DNA of 64,000 nucleotides from Hymenobacter cavernae (GCF_014641455.1 NZ_BMHT01000003.1:367921-431920), one strand, 5' to 3'; counted from the first letter of the stretch, positions 8,001 to 16,626 are shown. Translations and numbers: made by a program. Notes: generated by a model not told the origin, from the sequence alone.

Positions 8001-10020
8001 TGTTCGGTGTGTGCGCCGTCACAGTATTACCACGCACTTCCAGGTTTACCACGGAGGTACCAAAAGTTTTGGCTTGCAGGTGCTGGGCCGTGTGAACCCC
8101 GATGAATACACCGTTGGAGCCATCCGTGCCGGCCACGTTGTTGCCCACAATCTGGGTGTTGTATACGGGCACAAACTGCTGGTAACCGGCGTCACCCTGG
8201 AACGGCATCAGGTCGATGGAGCCGCTGTTAATGAGTTTGTTATCTACAATGGCTACATCGGTAGTCGCATTCTGATAGAGCGTGATGCCGCGGCGGTTGC
8301 CCTCCATCGTGTTTCCTTTCACCAGCCAGTTGCGTGAGCCCCAGTTGAAGATGGCGTAGCGCGTGCCGGAGCCGGGCACTACGTCCCAGGCCCGATCCAG
8401 GGTGAGCGTGTTGCCATTGCGGCTCGTGATGTTGCGCCACTGCCCCATGCCGCTACCGCTAACGATAGCCACAACCGGGTGGCGGCGGGGTTGCCTCCAC
8501 CCTTTGCCGTTGTCCTGGAGCATGTTGCCCCAGGCTGCACTCACCGTACCGCACTCTTCATCCTCCCGGCCGCCGCCACTGCCACCACCTTCGGCAATGA
8601 TCGTTTCACCGTCGTTGGAGTTTTGGGCCGGGCCGTTGATTACCTTGAACAGATTATTCACAATTGCCACGTTCTGAGCGAAGTTGAGAATCAGGACGTG
8701 GTTGACCAGCGAGCTAGGATAGCGGGCGCTGCCGTCGCGGTACACACGGTTGTTTTCAAACACACCTTCGTGGGCACCGTTTAGGTTCAGGCCATCCACG
8801 GCGTAGGTGAAGTTGTTGTTGTTCACCACGAAGTTGCTGCAATCGTTGAGCTGAATAGGGCCGTGGTAGCCGGCGTTGGGGTTTACCCCCTGCACGAAGT
8901 CGGAGTTAGCCATAACGAGCTTATCCGAGTTGGCCCACCACAACCAGTCGCCCCGGTTCATGTCGAAGCGGATGCGCTGCATGAAGACTTCCGTGCCTTT
9001 GCCGGTCATGTTCTGGGTCCAGTTGCCCGACTCGTTCACGTTGATCATGCTCAGATCGACCAAGCCAGCCTGCTGGGTGTTGTCCCAGATGATGCCCCAC
9101 TTATCGGAGCTAGGCCAGCCGTAGCCGAACTTAATGGTTGTCTGGTCTTTGCTGGCGCCTCGTACCACTACGCGGTTGCGCATGAGCAAGCTAGCACCAC
9201 CGCCCTGGGCAATCTTGTAGGTACCAGCGGGCAGATACACGATACCGCCGCCGTCACCGGCTGCTTTGTCGATGGCTTCCTGAATGGCGTCGTGGTCGTC
9301 GGTGTTGCCGTTGCCGGTAGCTTTGCGGCTCAGGCGACCATCGGTACGCACGTTATAGACGTTATTGTAGTAGTTGATTTTGGGCGCCCAGCCTACATTC
9401 AGGCCGAAGTAGTCGGTGCCGCCACTGATGGCTTTCACCTTCTGATCTACCGTGGTTTCTCCCCCGCGGCCGTTGCTCACAACTACCTGGTAGGTGGTAC
9501 CGGCTTGCAGCGAACCAGGCGCGTTAAACGTCAGCGTGTAAGCATCGCTCTGCGAAGCATCCACTTGCGCGTCGCCGCCACCGGCACCCACGAAGCGAAC
9601 CTGCGCGCCACCGCCGCCCAGTTGCAGGTTGCGGCCGAACAGCCGCATCCGGCCGCCAGGTGCTACTTCGGGCGAGTCGAAGTGCTGACCACGGGCCTGG
9701 TTCACGAAAACGGCGGGGCTGCGCTGCCCCCCATCTTCTATCCACACCTGGTAAAGGTTCAGACCTAGGTTGGAGGGCACCTGCACCGTGGCTTGGCCAG
9801 CCATCTGCGTCAGGATGGGTGCTGCCACGGGTGAGCCAGAACCAGCTGCCAGAAATACCTTGGCGTTGGCGCTGAAGCTGCCTTGCAGACTGATGGCCTC
9901 ACCCGGCTGGGCCGACGGGCTGGCGTTAAAGATTACAGTTTGGGCCCAGGCTCCCGGTGCATAGCCTCCGCCACACAGTAGCGTCAGCCATAATACAAGG
10001 GAAGTAAAGCGGTTCTTCAT
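5050..10020 (-). CDS. Giant T9SS-secreted pectate-lyase-like beta-helix protein with five PA14 domains
   Basis: 1656 residues. Residues 1-26 are a signal peptide (ends AWAQ). Residues of about 30-200 look like two IPT/TIG-type beta-sandwiches (ISLQGSFSANAKVFLAAG; RMRLFGRNLQLGG). Residues of about 205-760 form a right-handed beta-helix of the pectate_lyase_3 superfamily: AIQEAIDKAAGDGGGIVYLPAGTY is the usual entry motif, followed by many NN/VNN coil repeats. Then come five tandem PA14 domains of about 155 residues (about 771-920, 927-1075, 1083-1235, 1240-1388, 1392-1540), each beginning LR(T/A)PENP and carrying the SDDGS...VDNDG signature. The C-terminus (about 1575-1656) is a type A T9SS sorting domain starting NVYPNPSQG and ending VQKVVIKH. 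Probably a cell-surface or secreted polysaccharide-binding or -degrading protein. I could not identify catalytic residues, so enzyme activity is unproven. Confidence 0.9.
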   Translation of the reverse strand: MKNRFTSLVLWLTLLCGGGYAPGAWAQTVIFNASPSAQPGEAISLQGSFSANAKVFLAAGSGSPVAAPILTQMAGQATVQVPSNLGLNLYQVWIEDGGQRSPAVFVNQARGQHFDSPEVAPGGRMRLFGRNLQLGGGGAQVRFVGAGGGDAQVDASQSDAYTLTFNAPGSLQAGTTYQVVVSNGRGGETTVDQKVKAISGGTDYFGLNVGWAPKINYYNNVYNVRTDGRLSRKATGNGNTDDHDAIQEAIDKAAGDGGGIVYLPAGTYKIAQGGGASLLMRNRVVVRGASKDQTTIKFGYGWPSSDKWGIIWDNTQQAGLVDLSMINVNESGNWTQNMTGKGTEVFMQRIRFDMNRGDWLWWANSDKLVMANSDFVQGVNPNAGYHGPIQLNDCSNFVVNNNNFTYAVDGLNLNGAHEGVFENNRVYRDGSARYPSSLVNHVLILNFAQNVAIVNNLFKVINGPAQNSNDGETIIAEGGGSGGGREDEECGTVSAAWGNMLQDNGKGWRQPRRHPVVAIVSGSGMGQWRNITSRNGNTLTLDRAWDVVPGSGTRYAIFNWGSRNWLVKGNTMEGNRRGITLYQNATTDVAIVDNKLINSGSIDLMPFQGDAGYQQFVPVYNTQIVGNNVAGTDGSNGVFIGVHTAQHLQAKTFGTSVVNLEVRGNTVTAHTPNIPAVVDDEFPEGYLNYLQFQQGGSRYNDEQIPAILGTIFQNNTAINCDNALYLNSGSYGTLICNTNLINTRNLVQDNRLIGVNHTSIGTASCMGSTVMALRTPENPDNTETGLTYKYYEGYWNHMPDVSTLSPLKAGNVNSFELGMRQRDYGYLVQYSGFIAVPADGQYTFFSNSDDGSRLYIGSTMVIDNDGPHEEKEKAGSIGLKAGIHAFTAEYWQSAGSQIFDVSYLGPGVPKQPMTSSVMRRASATAGAGLRTPENPASTTAGLDYKYMQGNWNQIPDFSASTPDKTGTTLFFDLSPRQRGTNYAMQYTGYVTVPTDGQYTFFTGSDDGSKLYIGSTLVVDNDGLHGYTEKSGTIGLKAGTHAITVSYLQGTGGQTLDVSYLGPNITKQAVPASALRRSTIVPLAAELRAPENPSNTTNGLDYNYYEGYWNQVPDVSGTSPIKTGVASSFNLNERQRNYSYSMRYTGYITVPTDGRYTFFTGSDDGSQLFIGSTLVVDNDGMHSYREESGTIGLQAGTHAITITYVQGAGGQTLDVSYLGPNINKQEIPASAFRRTATGGSTAGLRTPENPANTVGGLTFKYYEGYWNQVPNFSSLTPMSSGWAATANLDGRQRDSNYALQYTGYITVPTDGQYTFTTGSDDGSQLFIGSQLVVDNDGMHSYREQSGAIGLKAGTHAITITYVQGSGGQTLNVSYVGPNMTKQTIPASAYRRTINLRTPENPANAVAGLDYKYYEGYWNQLPNFNTINPKKTGTASTFDLSQRQRDYSYAIQYTGYITVPTDGQYTFTTGSDDGSQLFIGSQLVVDNDGLHAYREQSGAIGLQAGTHAITVAFLQGAGDQNLYVSYLDPNQVRQTVLTPFLRRVPGNSLAPTTSSRSSSSVAGGTADAQLQDNPNALNVYPNPSQGAFTVEFTSTATQAATLTLTDALGRQVQQQRVPVQAGFNQVPVQMTNAAEGIYQLSLVGTNGQRQVQKVVIKH
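5400..7710 (-). repeat. Five tandem DNA repeats encoding PA14 domains
   Basis: Five copies of a roughly 465-bp coding unit. Repeat starts are near 7708, 7240, 6772, 6300 and 5845, reading leftwards. The inner copies are more alike (for example the same YTGYITVPTDGQYTF core) than the first, which suggests recent duplication within the gene. Confidence 0.85.
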
Positions 10021-10764
10021 GCAATGAGGTTACAGAGGAGATGTTGCTTCAAAAAACAAAATAGACGAGCGGATAGAATTCTCCGCATTAGGACTTTCTG
10101 TCCCGAATGTCAAACCATAATTTTTCAGTAGCGAAATTTGAAATATCGAATTATGTGTTATCGAAGGGTTCAATTACCAAGAAAAATCAAAAACTTTTCC
10201 TTAATAGTTATATTATATTTTTAGTGCAAAAGATGTTGGAAATGTTAAATTTCATTGCAATAATAAGCTGATTAGCAACATAATATAGATATTTATATTT
10301 ATTTATTATCAGTTATATGCAATGAAAAAATACAATAATCATAGATAAACAGGCCCAAAAAACGGGGCGCCTATACGGGGCAATCTTACCTTGGTTACAC
10401 TCTTGTGCTTGTCCTATATTTAGAAAAATGAATGAGCTCCTGAATTCAGTACAATGTGATTTTGCACTTTCCCATACTCGTGCAATCAACTCCTCTAATC
10501 TCCTCCGGAAATAGTCACAACCTTTCCAACAGCCACCCCGTATGAAGGAAGTTTTATTTACTTAACCCTGCCTGCCTTTTCAAAGAATACCGGAACTTTC
10601 CGAGCACTTTTTTTGTCCCGGCGCAAACCTTTGCAATTGCCTTGGCGAATTGGAAATGAGGTTTATTGACGGGACCTAGGAGTACTTTAATCCATCAGGG
10701 CCGAACTGTTTAATTGAGTCGTTTTCGCGAGCTAGCCAGTGCCGTCTTGGTGCGTATAAACAGG
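10021..10764. other. AT-rich non-coding gap, left part
   Basis: This is most of a 906-bp gap between two minus-strand T9SS genes. It is clearly richer in A+T than its surroundings, especially 10140-10340, and has no open frame worth calling on either strand. It probably holds the promoter of the gene starting at 10020, but I could not find a convincing TAnnTTTG box in the correct place. Confidence 0.5.
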
Positions 10765-10833
10765 CAAGCGGCCGGGCCGCACCTTTGCCCGCGGAGGCAA
10801 GCTCTGCGAGGTGGGGTGCGGCCCGGCCGCTTG
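10765..10833. terminator. Perfect 19-bp inverted repeat, probable terminator-like hairpin
   Basis: Arms at 10765-10783 and 10815-10833 are perfectly complementary (CAAGCGGCCGGGCCGCACC and its reverse complement) around a 31-nt loop that itself can form a small stem (TTGCC/GGCAA). It lies about 95 bp downstream of the stop of the VCBS gene. There is no long T-tract on either side, so a processing or stability structure is an alternative to termination. Confidence 0.55.
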
Positions 10834-10926
10834 TCATGAATTTGTCTCAGGCGCTTACGTTCTGCTACTTAGCTCAGGGGTTATCACTTCTCCTTTGCCC
10901 CGCATAAGGCAGACCAGCTCATCTGG

Positions 10927-13900
10927 TTATTCTACAATCAGGCGTTTGGTCAGCAGCCCTCGGGTTGTGCTTAGGCAAACATTGTAAGTACCCTGGGCTA
11001 CTCCGGCCAGGGTTAGGGCGGGTTCGTTGGCAGCTTGTTGGGCCGTCCAGTGCTGCTCCAGTACCAGTTGACCTAGGATATTGAATACGCGCACTTGCAA
11101 GCCTTGCTGCGCCATTTCGGCGGGCACGAGCAGGCGGACGCTGGCGTGCGCGGGGTTGGGGTACAGACTTACCTGCGTAGCCAGCGCTGCTGAAGTAGCT
11201 GATACACTGCCTAATATCTGCTCTTGCAGCTGGTTCATACGCACGCTCACCGCTTTGCCTTCATAGCTGGCGGCCACGAAGTCGAGCGTGCCGTTACCAT
11301 CTAGGTCGCCGAGCATCACGCTCTGGGCTTTGTTATTCACGGCTACTTCCTGGGTACTGCCGAAACTGCCGCTGCCGTTGTTCAGGCGCACGCTCACGAG
11401 GCTGCTGCTGCCGTTGGCCGTGAGCAGGTCCAGGTCGCCGTCGCCGTCGATGTCACCTACAGCCAAGCTGTTAGGGTACGCTCCTACGGTCACGGCCTCC
11501 CTTTCCTCGAAATTCCCCAGACCATTGTTTCGCCGCACGCTCACGCGGCCGTCCTGGATGGTCGCCGTGAGCAGGTCTAGGTCACCGTCGCCGTCGATGT
11601 CACCTAGCTTCACGCTGAAAGGCATGTTTTCGGCTAGCTCCTGAGTACCGACGAAGCTGCCGGTGCCATTGTTCAGGCGCACGCTCACGGTATTGCTGAC
11701 TTGGTTAGCCACGAGCAAATCCAGGTCACCGTCGCCATCAATGTCGCCAGTGGCGAGGCTGGCGGGGAAGTACCCAACGGCTACATCCTGCTTTCGGCTG
11801 AACAGGCCGCGACCGTCGTTCAGCAGCACACTTATCGTACTAGCTACGTTGGAGCTGGCCCCATTGGCCACCAGCAAGTCCAGATCTGCGTCGCCGTCCA
11901 CATCACCCAAAGCAAGAGCCGTTAGGTTATCCCGGACATACACAGCCTGCCCGGTGCTGCGGAAGGAGCCGCTGCCATCGTTCAAACACACGCTCACGGT
12001 ACCGCCGGCGTAGTTGGTGGTCAGCAGGTCTAGGTCGCCGTCGCTATCCACGTCGCCCAGGGTCACGCTGCTCGGGTAGTTGCCAACGGGCACCTGCTGA
12101 CTGCCGCTGAAGCGGCCGGCGCCGTCATTCAGGCGTACACTTACTACGTTATTCTGCCCTTCGGCAATGAGCAGATCCAGGTCACCGTCCCCATCCACGT
12201 CGCCCGTGGCTGCGCCTGTGGCATTCGTGCTGACCGCTACTTCGGAGCCAGGGCTGAAGCGGCCGGAGCTAGGTACCGTGGCCGTCGTAAACTGAAAAAC
12301 CTGCGGAGCCACTGGCGTATCGTTCACAGTCTGGGCGGCCGCCGTCAGAGTTGCAAAAACAGTTTCGCCAGCCTTGAAACCACTGGTGGCGGCAAAGGTC
12401 AGGGTGCTGTTGCTGATAGTTGTGGAGCCTGTTTTCCGCCCGCCGGCCTGCTGACTGAACACACTGAAGGCCGTACGGGTAGCAGGTTGGCTGCTCAGCC
12501 GCTGCGTGAACGTCATCGTCACTGGCGTAGTACGGGCGGCGGCGAGGGCATTGCGGGCAGGCGCGGTTGGCGTACCGGAAAGGCTCACCGTAAACGGCAG
12601 GCCATTGCTGGGTCCCGTAGAATTCGTCACCCGCACCGTGCCGGTGATAGCACCGGCGGGCACAACGGCGGTCAGTTGGCTGGCGGAATGTACAACAACC
12701 GTAGTAGCCGCAACGCCGTTGAACGTGACGTTGCTCGCCGCCGTGAAATACGTACCGGTAATGCTGACGCTACTCCCGACTGGTGCGGCCGTGGGCGCCA
12801 CGCTGGTAAGCGTCGGGGCAGGCAGGTTTTGGTTCAAACGTACGCTCACGGAGTTGCTGCCGCTGTTAGCGGTAGCCAGGTCCAGGTCGCCGTCCCCATC
12901 CAAATCACCCAGACCTAGGTCGAGGGCACCTACCCCAACAGCTACTTCCTGCGACCCACTGAAGGAACCTAGCCCATTGTTCAAGCGCACGCTCGTGGTG
13001 CAGCCGGCCCCTGTTTCGTAGTTTGCCGTGAGCAGATCCAGGTCGCCGTCCCCATCTACATCCCCTAGCTTTACACGAGGCCCCGCTCCTACCACCACTT
13101 CCTGCGCGCCGCTGAAAACGCCGACGCCATTGTTCAGGCGCACGCTCACCGTACCACCGAAGTTGTTGGGGTTGTTGCTCGTGAGCAGGTCCAGGTCGCC
13201 ATCCGCATCAAGGTCCCCCAGCGCAACTCCCGTAGCAGTGGCCCCCACTTCCACCATTTGGCCGCTTGCGAAGCTACCCTGCCCCTTGTTGAGTAGCACG
13301 CTCACCGCATTGCCGCGGGGCAGCAGCAGATCCAGGTCGCCGTCGTTGTCGACGTCGCCTAAGGCTAGGTCATTCGCCGGACCCGCTACTTCCCGGCCCG
13401 TGCTGAAGTTGCCCTTGCCATTATTCAGGTGTACGGTTACGGTGCCGTTGATGCTACTATTGCTGGCCGCGAGCAGATCCAGATCACCGTCGCCGTCCAC
13501 ATCGCCGAGGGTTAATTGGGTGATGTTGGCCGTTGTTGCTACCTCCGAGCCGCCGCTAAAATTGCCGTTGCCATCGTTCAGACGCACGCTCACGCTGCCG
13601 GGCAGCGGCAGGCGCAGGCCGTAATTTGCCGTCAACAGATCCAGGTCGCCGTCCGCGTCTACGTCGGCCAGCACGATGCTTCCCGGCTGGTTACCCACGG
13701 CTACTTCCTGCGTGCCGCCGAAACTACCACGACCATTGTTCAGGCGTACACTCACTGCATTAGCGCTGGGGTTGGCCGTCAGCAGGTCTAGATCCCCATC
13801 CGCATCTACGTCACCTAGGGTCAGGCTGCGGAGCGTGCCGGGCAGCGCTACTTCCTGGTGGCCGCTGAAGGTGCCGGGGCCCAGGCCGGCTGCGGCCGTA

Positions 13901-14313
13901 AACTGAAATACCTGAGGCCTCACCAGATGCTGCCCGCTGCTGCTCTGCGCGGCCGTGGTAATGGTGGCCAGCACAGTCTCGCCGGGTTTGAAGCTCACGT
14001 TCGGCGTGAAGCGGAGCATGCTGCCACGCACGGCGGTCGTACCGGTTCTTTTGCCACCGGCTTGCGTTCCAAAAACTTTTAGCGCTTGCTGAGTGGCGGA
14101 GCCATCATTTAATACCTGCTCAAAACGCACTGCTACGGGCGTGTTGCACGGCGCCGCGACGACGTTGTGGGCAGGTTCGAGGCTTGCTACCAATAGCGTT
14201 TGCGCCTGCACTGTCCCACTCACCAAGACGCTCACCATACCAGCTCGCACAACGCAGGAAAATCTAGTACCCCAACTGATCGGACGGCAAGTAGCGGTAA
14301 TGGCAGCAAACAT
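10927..14313 (-). CDS. Secreted VCBS/FG-GAP repeat protein with T9SS sorting domain
   Basis: 1128 residues. The N-terminus is a long signal peptide ending VQAQ near residue 38; an internal Met at residue 25 is a possible shorter start. The architecture is a near-duplicate pair: an Ig-like domain of the SbsA/Big_5 type (about 40-140), then seven or so VCBS/FG-GAP units (about 150-500), a TIG/IPT domain (about 505-585, LTSVAPTAAPVGSSVSITG), a second Ig-like domain (about 590-690), and a second VCBS series (about 695-1035). Each VCBS unit carries a DVDGDGDLDLL calcium-binding loop and an SVRLNNG strand, spaced by about 50-55 residues. The last 80 residues (SLYPNPAHASVRLL ... TKRLIVE) are a T9SS type A sorting domain. 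Likely a surface-attached, calcium-stabilised beta-propeller protein of unknown ligand. Confidence 0.9.
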   Translation of the reverse strand: MFAAITATCRPISWGTRFSCVVRAGMVSVLVSGTVQAQTLLVASLEPAHNVVAAPCNTPVAVRFEQVLNDGSATQQALKVFGTQAGGKRTGTTAVRGSMLRFTPNVSFKPGETVLATITTAAQSSSGQHLVRPQVFQFTAAAGLGPGTFSGHQEVALPGTLRSLTLGDVDADGDLDLLTANPSANAVSVRLNNGRGSFGGTQEVAVGNQPGSIVLADVDADGDLDLLTANYGLRLPLPGSVSVRLNDGNGNFSGGSEVATTANITQLTLGDVDGDGDLDLLAASNSSINGTVTVHLNNGKGNFSTGREVAGPANDLALGDVDNDGDLDLLLPRGNAVSVLLNKGQGSFASGQMVEVGATATGVALGDLDADGDLDLLTSNNPNNFGGTVSVRLNNGVGVFSGAQEVVVGAGPRVKLGDVDGDGDLDLLTANYETGAGCTTSVRLNNGLGSFSGSQEVAVGVGALDLGLGDLDGDGDLDLATANSGSNSVSVRLNQNLPAPTLTSVAPTAAPVGSSVSITGTYFTAASNVTFNGVAATTVVVHSASQLTAVVPAGAITGTVRVTNSTGPSNGLPFTVSLSGTPTAPARNALAAARTTPVTMTFTQRLSSQPATRTAFSVFSQQAGGRKTGSTTISNSTLTFAATSGFKAGETVFATLTAAAQTVNDTPVAPQVFQFTTATVPSSGRFSPGSEVAVSTNATGAATGDVDGDGDLDLLIAEGQNNVVSVRLNDGAGRFSGSQQVPVGNYPSSVTLGDVDSDGDLDLLTTNYAGGTVSVCLNDGSGSFRSTGQAVYVRDNLTALALGDVDGDADLDLLVANGASSNVASTISVLLNDGRGLFSRKQDVAVGYFPASLATGDIDGDGDLDLLVANQVSNTVSVRLNNGTGSFVGTQELAENMPFSVKLGDIDGDGDLDLLTATIQDGRVSVRRNNGLGNFEEREAVTVGAYPNSLAVGDIDGDGDLDLLTANGSSSLVSVRLNNGSGSFGSTQEVAVNNKAQSVMLGDLDGNGTLDFVAASYEGKAVSVRMNQLQEQILGSVSATSAALATQVSLYPNPAHASVRLLVPAEMAQQGLQVRVFNILGQLVLEQHWTAQQAANEPALTLAGVAQGTYNVCLSTTRGLLTKRLIVE

Positions 14314-14824
14314 GGCGGTAGCAATAGCAAGAAACAGATAGAAAAAGGTATCAAATCAAGCTCTTGTGTCTTCTTTCAGTCGAGCAATGCTCCCTTCCCG
14401 GTAAGCACTTTAGTAGCCAGCAACTGAGGCAATAGCAAAAATTGATGATGCAAATGTATAATATCTACTATATTTACAATAGTTATCTTCGTATTATCAT
14501 ACGTATTTTACAATATTCTTTTTAAAGTACCATACCAAGGGGGTTTAAAGAGCCAGACAGGCTAAATAGAGTTAGTTACTCTTTCACGAATCTACTTAAC
14601 GCTCTATGACAAGAGCACTTCCACACAAATCGAGCCGCTGTTGTTGTCAGAAAACCGGCAGGTTGCTATTTATTCCAAATTTCCTCCTGTAAACACCCAT
14701 CTTAAACCCCGAAAAGAAGGTAGCAAAACAGCTCTACAGCCATTTATAAGCCTATTTTCTCTTGCAATTACTCTAACTAAGAAAGCGATACTTAGGCCAC
14801 TCAGATTTAATAAATGATCATTGC
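14314..14824. other. AT-rich intergenic gap
   Basis: About 510 bp with strong A+T bias around 14440-14540. I see no gene, clear terminator or repeat. It includes the upstream region of the VCBS gene. Confidence 0.5.
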
Positions 14825-15133
14825 TCATGTCTCCACCAGCACACGTATCGTCTTGCTTGTCGAGCCATACCACGGGTCACCAATTATTACATCGATGGAG
14901 GCTCTACCAGCGCTAAGTGCGCGAAACAGCACGTTGTTGGGGGCTCCCATTGGTGCCAGCACACTCCCGCTCTCGTGCAGCAGGCTAGGTACAAAAGCCC
15001 CCAGCAACTCTACAGCTTCGGCTCCGAGCTGCACACGGCCCCCGCTGGCCTGGAATATCAGCAAATCGCCCACGCTGAGCGTGATTTGCTCGGGCAGAGC
15101 GGGCAAGCTCTGGGCCTCGATCAACCGAGCCAT
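14825..15133 (-). CDS. Small beta-rich hypothetical protein
   Basis: 102 residues, ATG at 15131-15133, stop at 14825-14827. There is no signal peptide. The sequence alternates hydrophobic and polar residues in strand-like runs (ITLSVGDLLIFQASGG, NVLFRALSAGRASIDVIIGDPW, KTIRVLVET) and reads like a single Ig-like or chagasin-like beta-sandwich. The opposite strand also has an open frame over the same stretch (14814-15143) with much poorer composition, so I favour this strand. No family was recognised with certainty. The gene is isolated, with 290 bp of non-coding DNA on its upstream side. Confidence 0.6.
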   Translation of the reverse strand: MARLIEAQSLPALPEQITLSVGDLLIFQASGGRVQLGAEAVELLGAFVPSLLHESGSVLAPMGAPNNVLFRALSAGRASIDVIIGDPWYGSTSKTIRVLVET

Positions 15134-15366
15134 GCTCTTGTAGGGGTCTGTCGCGGTTGCCCCGCTTTGCTGTTGTCCTTAATCTGTTGGTTGCTTTCTC
15201 CTTTCATAAGGCTAGTGCTAATCAGCGAGCAGATCATGTCATTACCCACAACACAAATTACCCGCTTACAACCTGACCGTCAATCACATATTCATGTGAG
15301 AAGGAACAGTTATATCACCAGCGTCTTCCCTCCCCAACGGCAGCTTCTTAGTTTTTCATAGCACAC

Positions 15367-15403
15367 AAAAAAGCCTGTCTTGCTCTGCAAAACGGGCTTT
15401 TTA
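15367..15403 (-). terminator. Rho-independent terminator downstream of holA
   Basis: Stem AAAAAGCCTGT / ACGGGCTTTTT with one G-U-type pair, a loop of about 13 nt and T-tracts on both sides. It is placed 22 bp beyond the holA stop. Confidence 0.75.
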
Positions 15404-15424
15404 GGATAGTTGCTCTTTGCCGGC

Positions 15425-16471
15425 TCAAGCTACGGCGCTCAGCGGCACCGGGTGCAGAATCAGGAACACCAGCTCCCGCAAGATCTCGCCTTCCGTCATC
15501 GAGCCACTTTCGATGCCTTTGCTCTGCAAGTCGGCGCGGCGAATGAGGTGGATAATGTCGCGGGTACGCTCGGCGCTGTAGTTGCGCAGGGCCAGCTGGT
15601 AGTCCTTTTGAGCGAAGCTGTTCATGATACCTAGCTTCTTGTAATCGGCATCAGAAGGGTTGGCGTTCTGGTGCAGCACCAGTAGCTTCGTGAAGAAACC
15701 GAAGAGCAACGTCAGGTTCGGAATCAGCGGATTGGCCTTGGGGTTGGCCTCAAAATACAGCAGGATGCGGTTGGCTTTCAGCACGTCGCGCTGCACCAGG
15801 GCGCGTTGCAGCTCGAAGATGTTGTACTCCTTACTGATGCCTACCAGACGCTGCACCAGGTCCTCGTCGATAGGCTGGCCGGGCTTGAGGTTGAGCAGCA
15901 GCTTGTCCACTTCGTTCGTCAGCCGACCTAGGTCGGGGCCGATGTATTCGGCGAGCATGGCCACGGCCTGCCCGGTAATCTGCTGCTGCCGGCTGCGCAC
16001 GTAGCTCGTGAGCCAGGCGGGCACCTGGTTATCGTAGATCTTCTTGCTGGTGAGCACCACAGCCTTATCCGTCAAGAGCTTACCTAGCTTTTTACGGGCG
16101 TCCAGCGTCTTGTTCTTGTAGCCAAACACGAGTACGGTACTCGCCAGTGGGTTCTTCAGGTACGCTTCCAGGAATGGCCATGCCTTCTCACTTTCCAGAT
16201 CGGCCACGCCCTGTGCTTCCTTCACGATGACTACCGAACGCTCGGCCATCATCGGAAAACGCCGCGCCTGACCTAGGATGGTCGCCACGTCGGTGTCCTT
16301 CCCGTAGAGCACGACCTGGTTGAAGCCCCGCTCGTGCTCGGGCAGCACGGTTTGCTCAATCGTATTGGTAATCAAATCAATGTAGTACGGCTCCTCCCCT
16401 TGCAGGAAGTACACGGGCGCAAATTGCCGCTGGCGCAGCTGTTGCAGAATATCGTCGGCGGAAAGATTCAA
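15425..16471 (-). CDS. holA: DNA polymerase III subunit delta
   Basis: 348 residues, close to the usual HolA length of about 340. The protein opens the beta sliding clamp as part of the clamp loader. The N-terminal AAA-like domain begins with PVYFLQGEEPYYIDLITNTIEQ (typical of HolA) and continues with FPMMAERSVVIVKEAQ; the middle has LLTDKAVVLTSKKIYDNQVPAWL; the C-terminal helical collar contains RNYSAERTRDIIHLIRRADLQSKGIESG. As expected for delta subunits, there is no intact Walker A motif. The start at 16471 gives MNLSADDILQQLRQRQFAPVYFL, which fits the family. It is divergently transcribed from tyrS, with facing -7 boxes in the 155-bp gap. Confidence 0.93.
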   Translation of the reverse strand: MNLSADDILQQLRQRQFAPVYFLQGEEPYYIDLITNTIEQTVLPEHERGFNQVVLYGKDTDVATILGQARRFPMMAERSVVIVKEAQGVADLESEKAWPFLEAYLKNPLASTVLVFGYKNKTLDARKKLGKLLTDKAVVLTSKKIYDNQVPAWLTSYVRSRQQQITGQAVAMLAEYIGPDLGRLTNEVDKLLLNLKPGQPIDEDLVQRLVGISKEYNIFELQRALVQRDVLKANRILLYFEANPKANPLIPNLTLLFGFFTKLLVLHQNANPSDADYKKLGIMNSFAQKDYQLALRNYSAERTRDIIHLIRRADLQSKGIESGSMTEGEILRELVFLILHPVPLSAVA

Positions 16472-16535
16472 GAGCGTAACGGACTAGCTGAGTAACTGAG
16501 TAAGGTGCCGAATAGAGCATCCCTACTCTTATACG

Positions 16536-16543
16536 CAAAGGTA
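16536..16543 (-). promoter_or_regulatory. Putative -7 box of holA
   Basis: TACCTTTG on the minus strand, matching the Bacteroidota TAnnTTTG consensus, 65 bp upstream of the holA ATG. No clear -33 TTTG was seen. Confidence 0.5.
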
Positions 16544-16556
16544 TCAGCGCAGCCTT

Positions 16557-16564
16557 TACCTTTG
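16557..16564 (+). promoter_or_regulatory. Putative -7 box of tyrS
   Basis: TACCTTTG on the plus strand (Bacteroidota TAnnTTTG), 62 bp upstream of the tyrS start and 13 bp from the facing holA box. Confidence 0.5.
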
Positions 16565-16626
16565 CTACCAGAAAAAGTTCGGTGAAAGCCTAGCTACTCA
16601 GTTACTCAGCTACTCAGTTACTCTCT

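Larger units (their letters stand above)
16485..16623. repeat. Octamer-periodic inverted repeat flanking divergent holA/tyrS promoters
   Basis: The left arm at 16485-16502 (TAGCTGAGTAACTGAGTA) is perfectly complementary to 16595-16612. Both arms are built from 8-nt near-repeats: GCTGAGTA, ACTGAGTA on the left; GCTACTCA, GTTACTCA, GCTACTCA, GTTACTCT on the right. The arms sit in the two 5' leader regions, and the two putative promoters lie between them. Confidence 0.85.

Noticed and set aside
8011..9768. Long plus-strand frames across the beta-helix region
   Set aside because: Antisense to the T9SS beta-helix gene, which has full domain support.
14814..15143. Plus-strand alternative for the small gene at 14825-15133
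   Set aside because: Composition is worse than the minus-strand frame, and that strand gives a coherent beta-rich protein.
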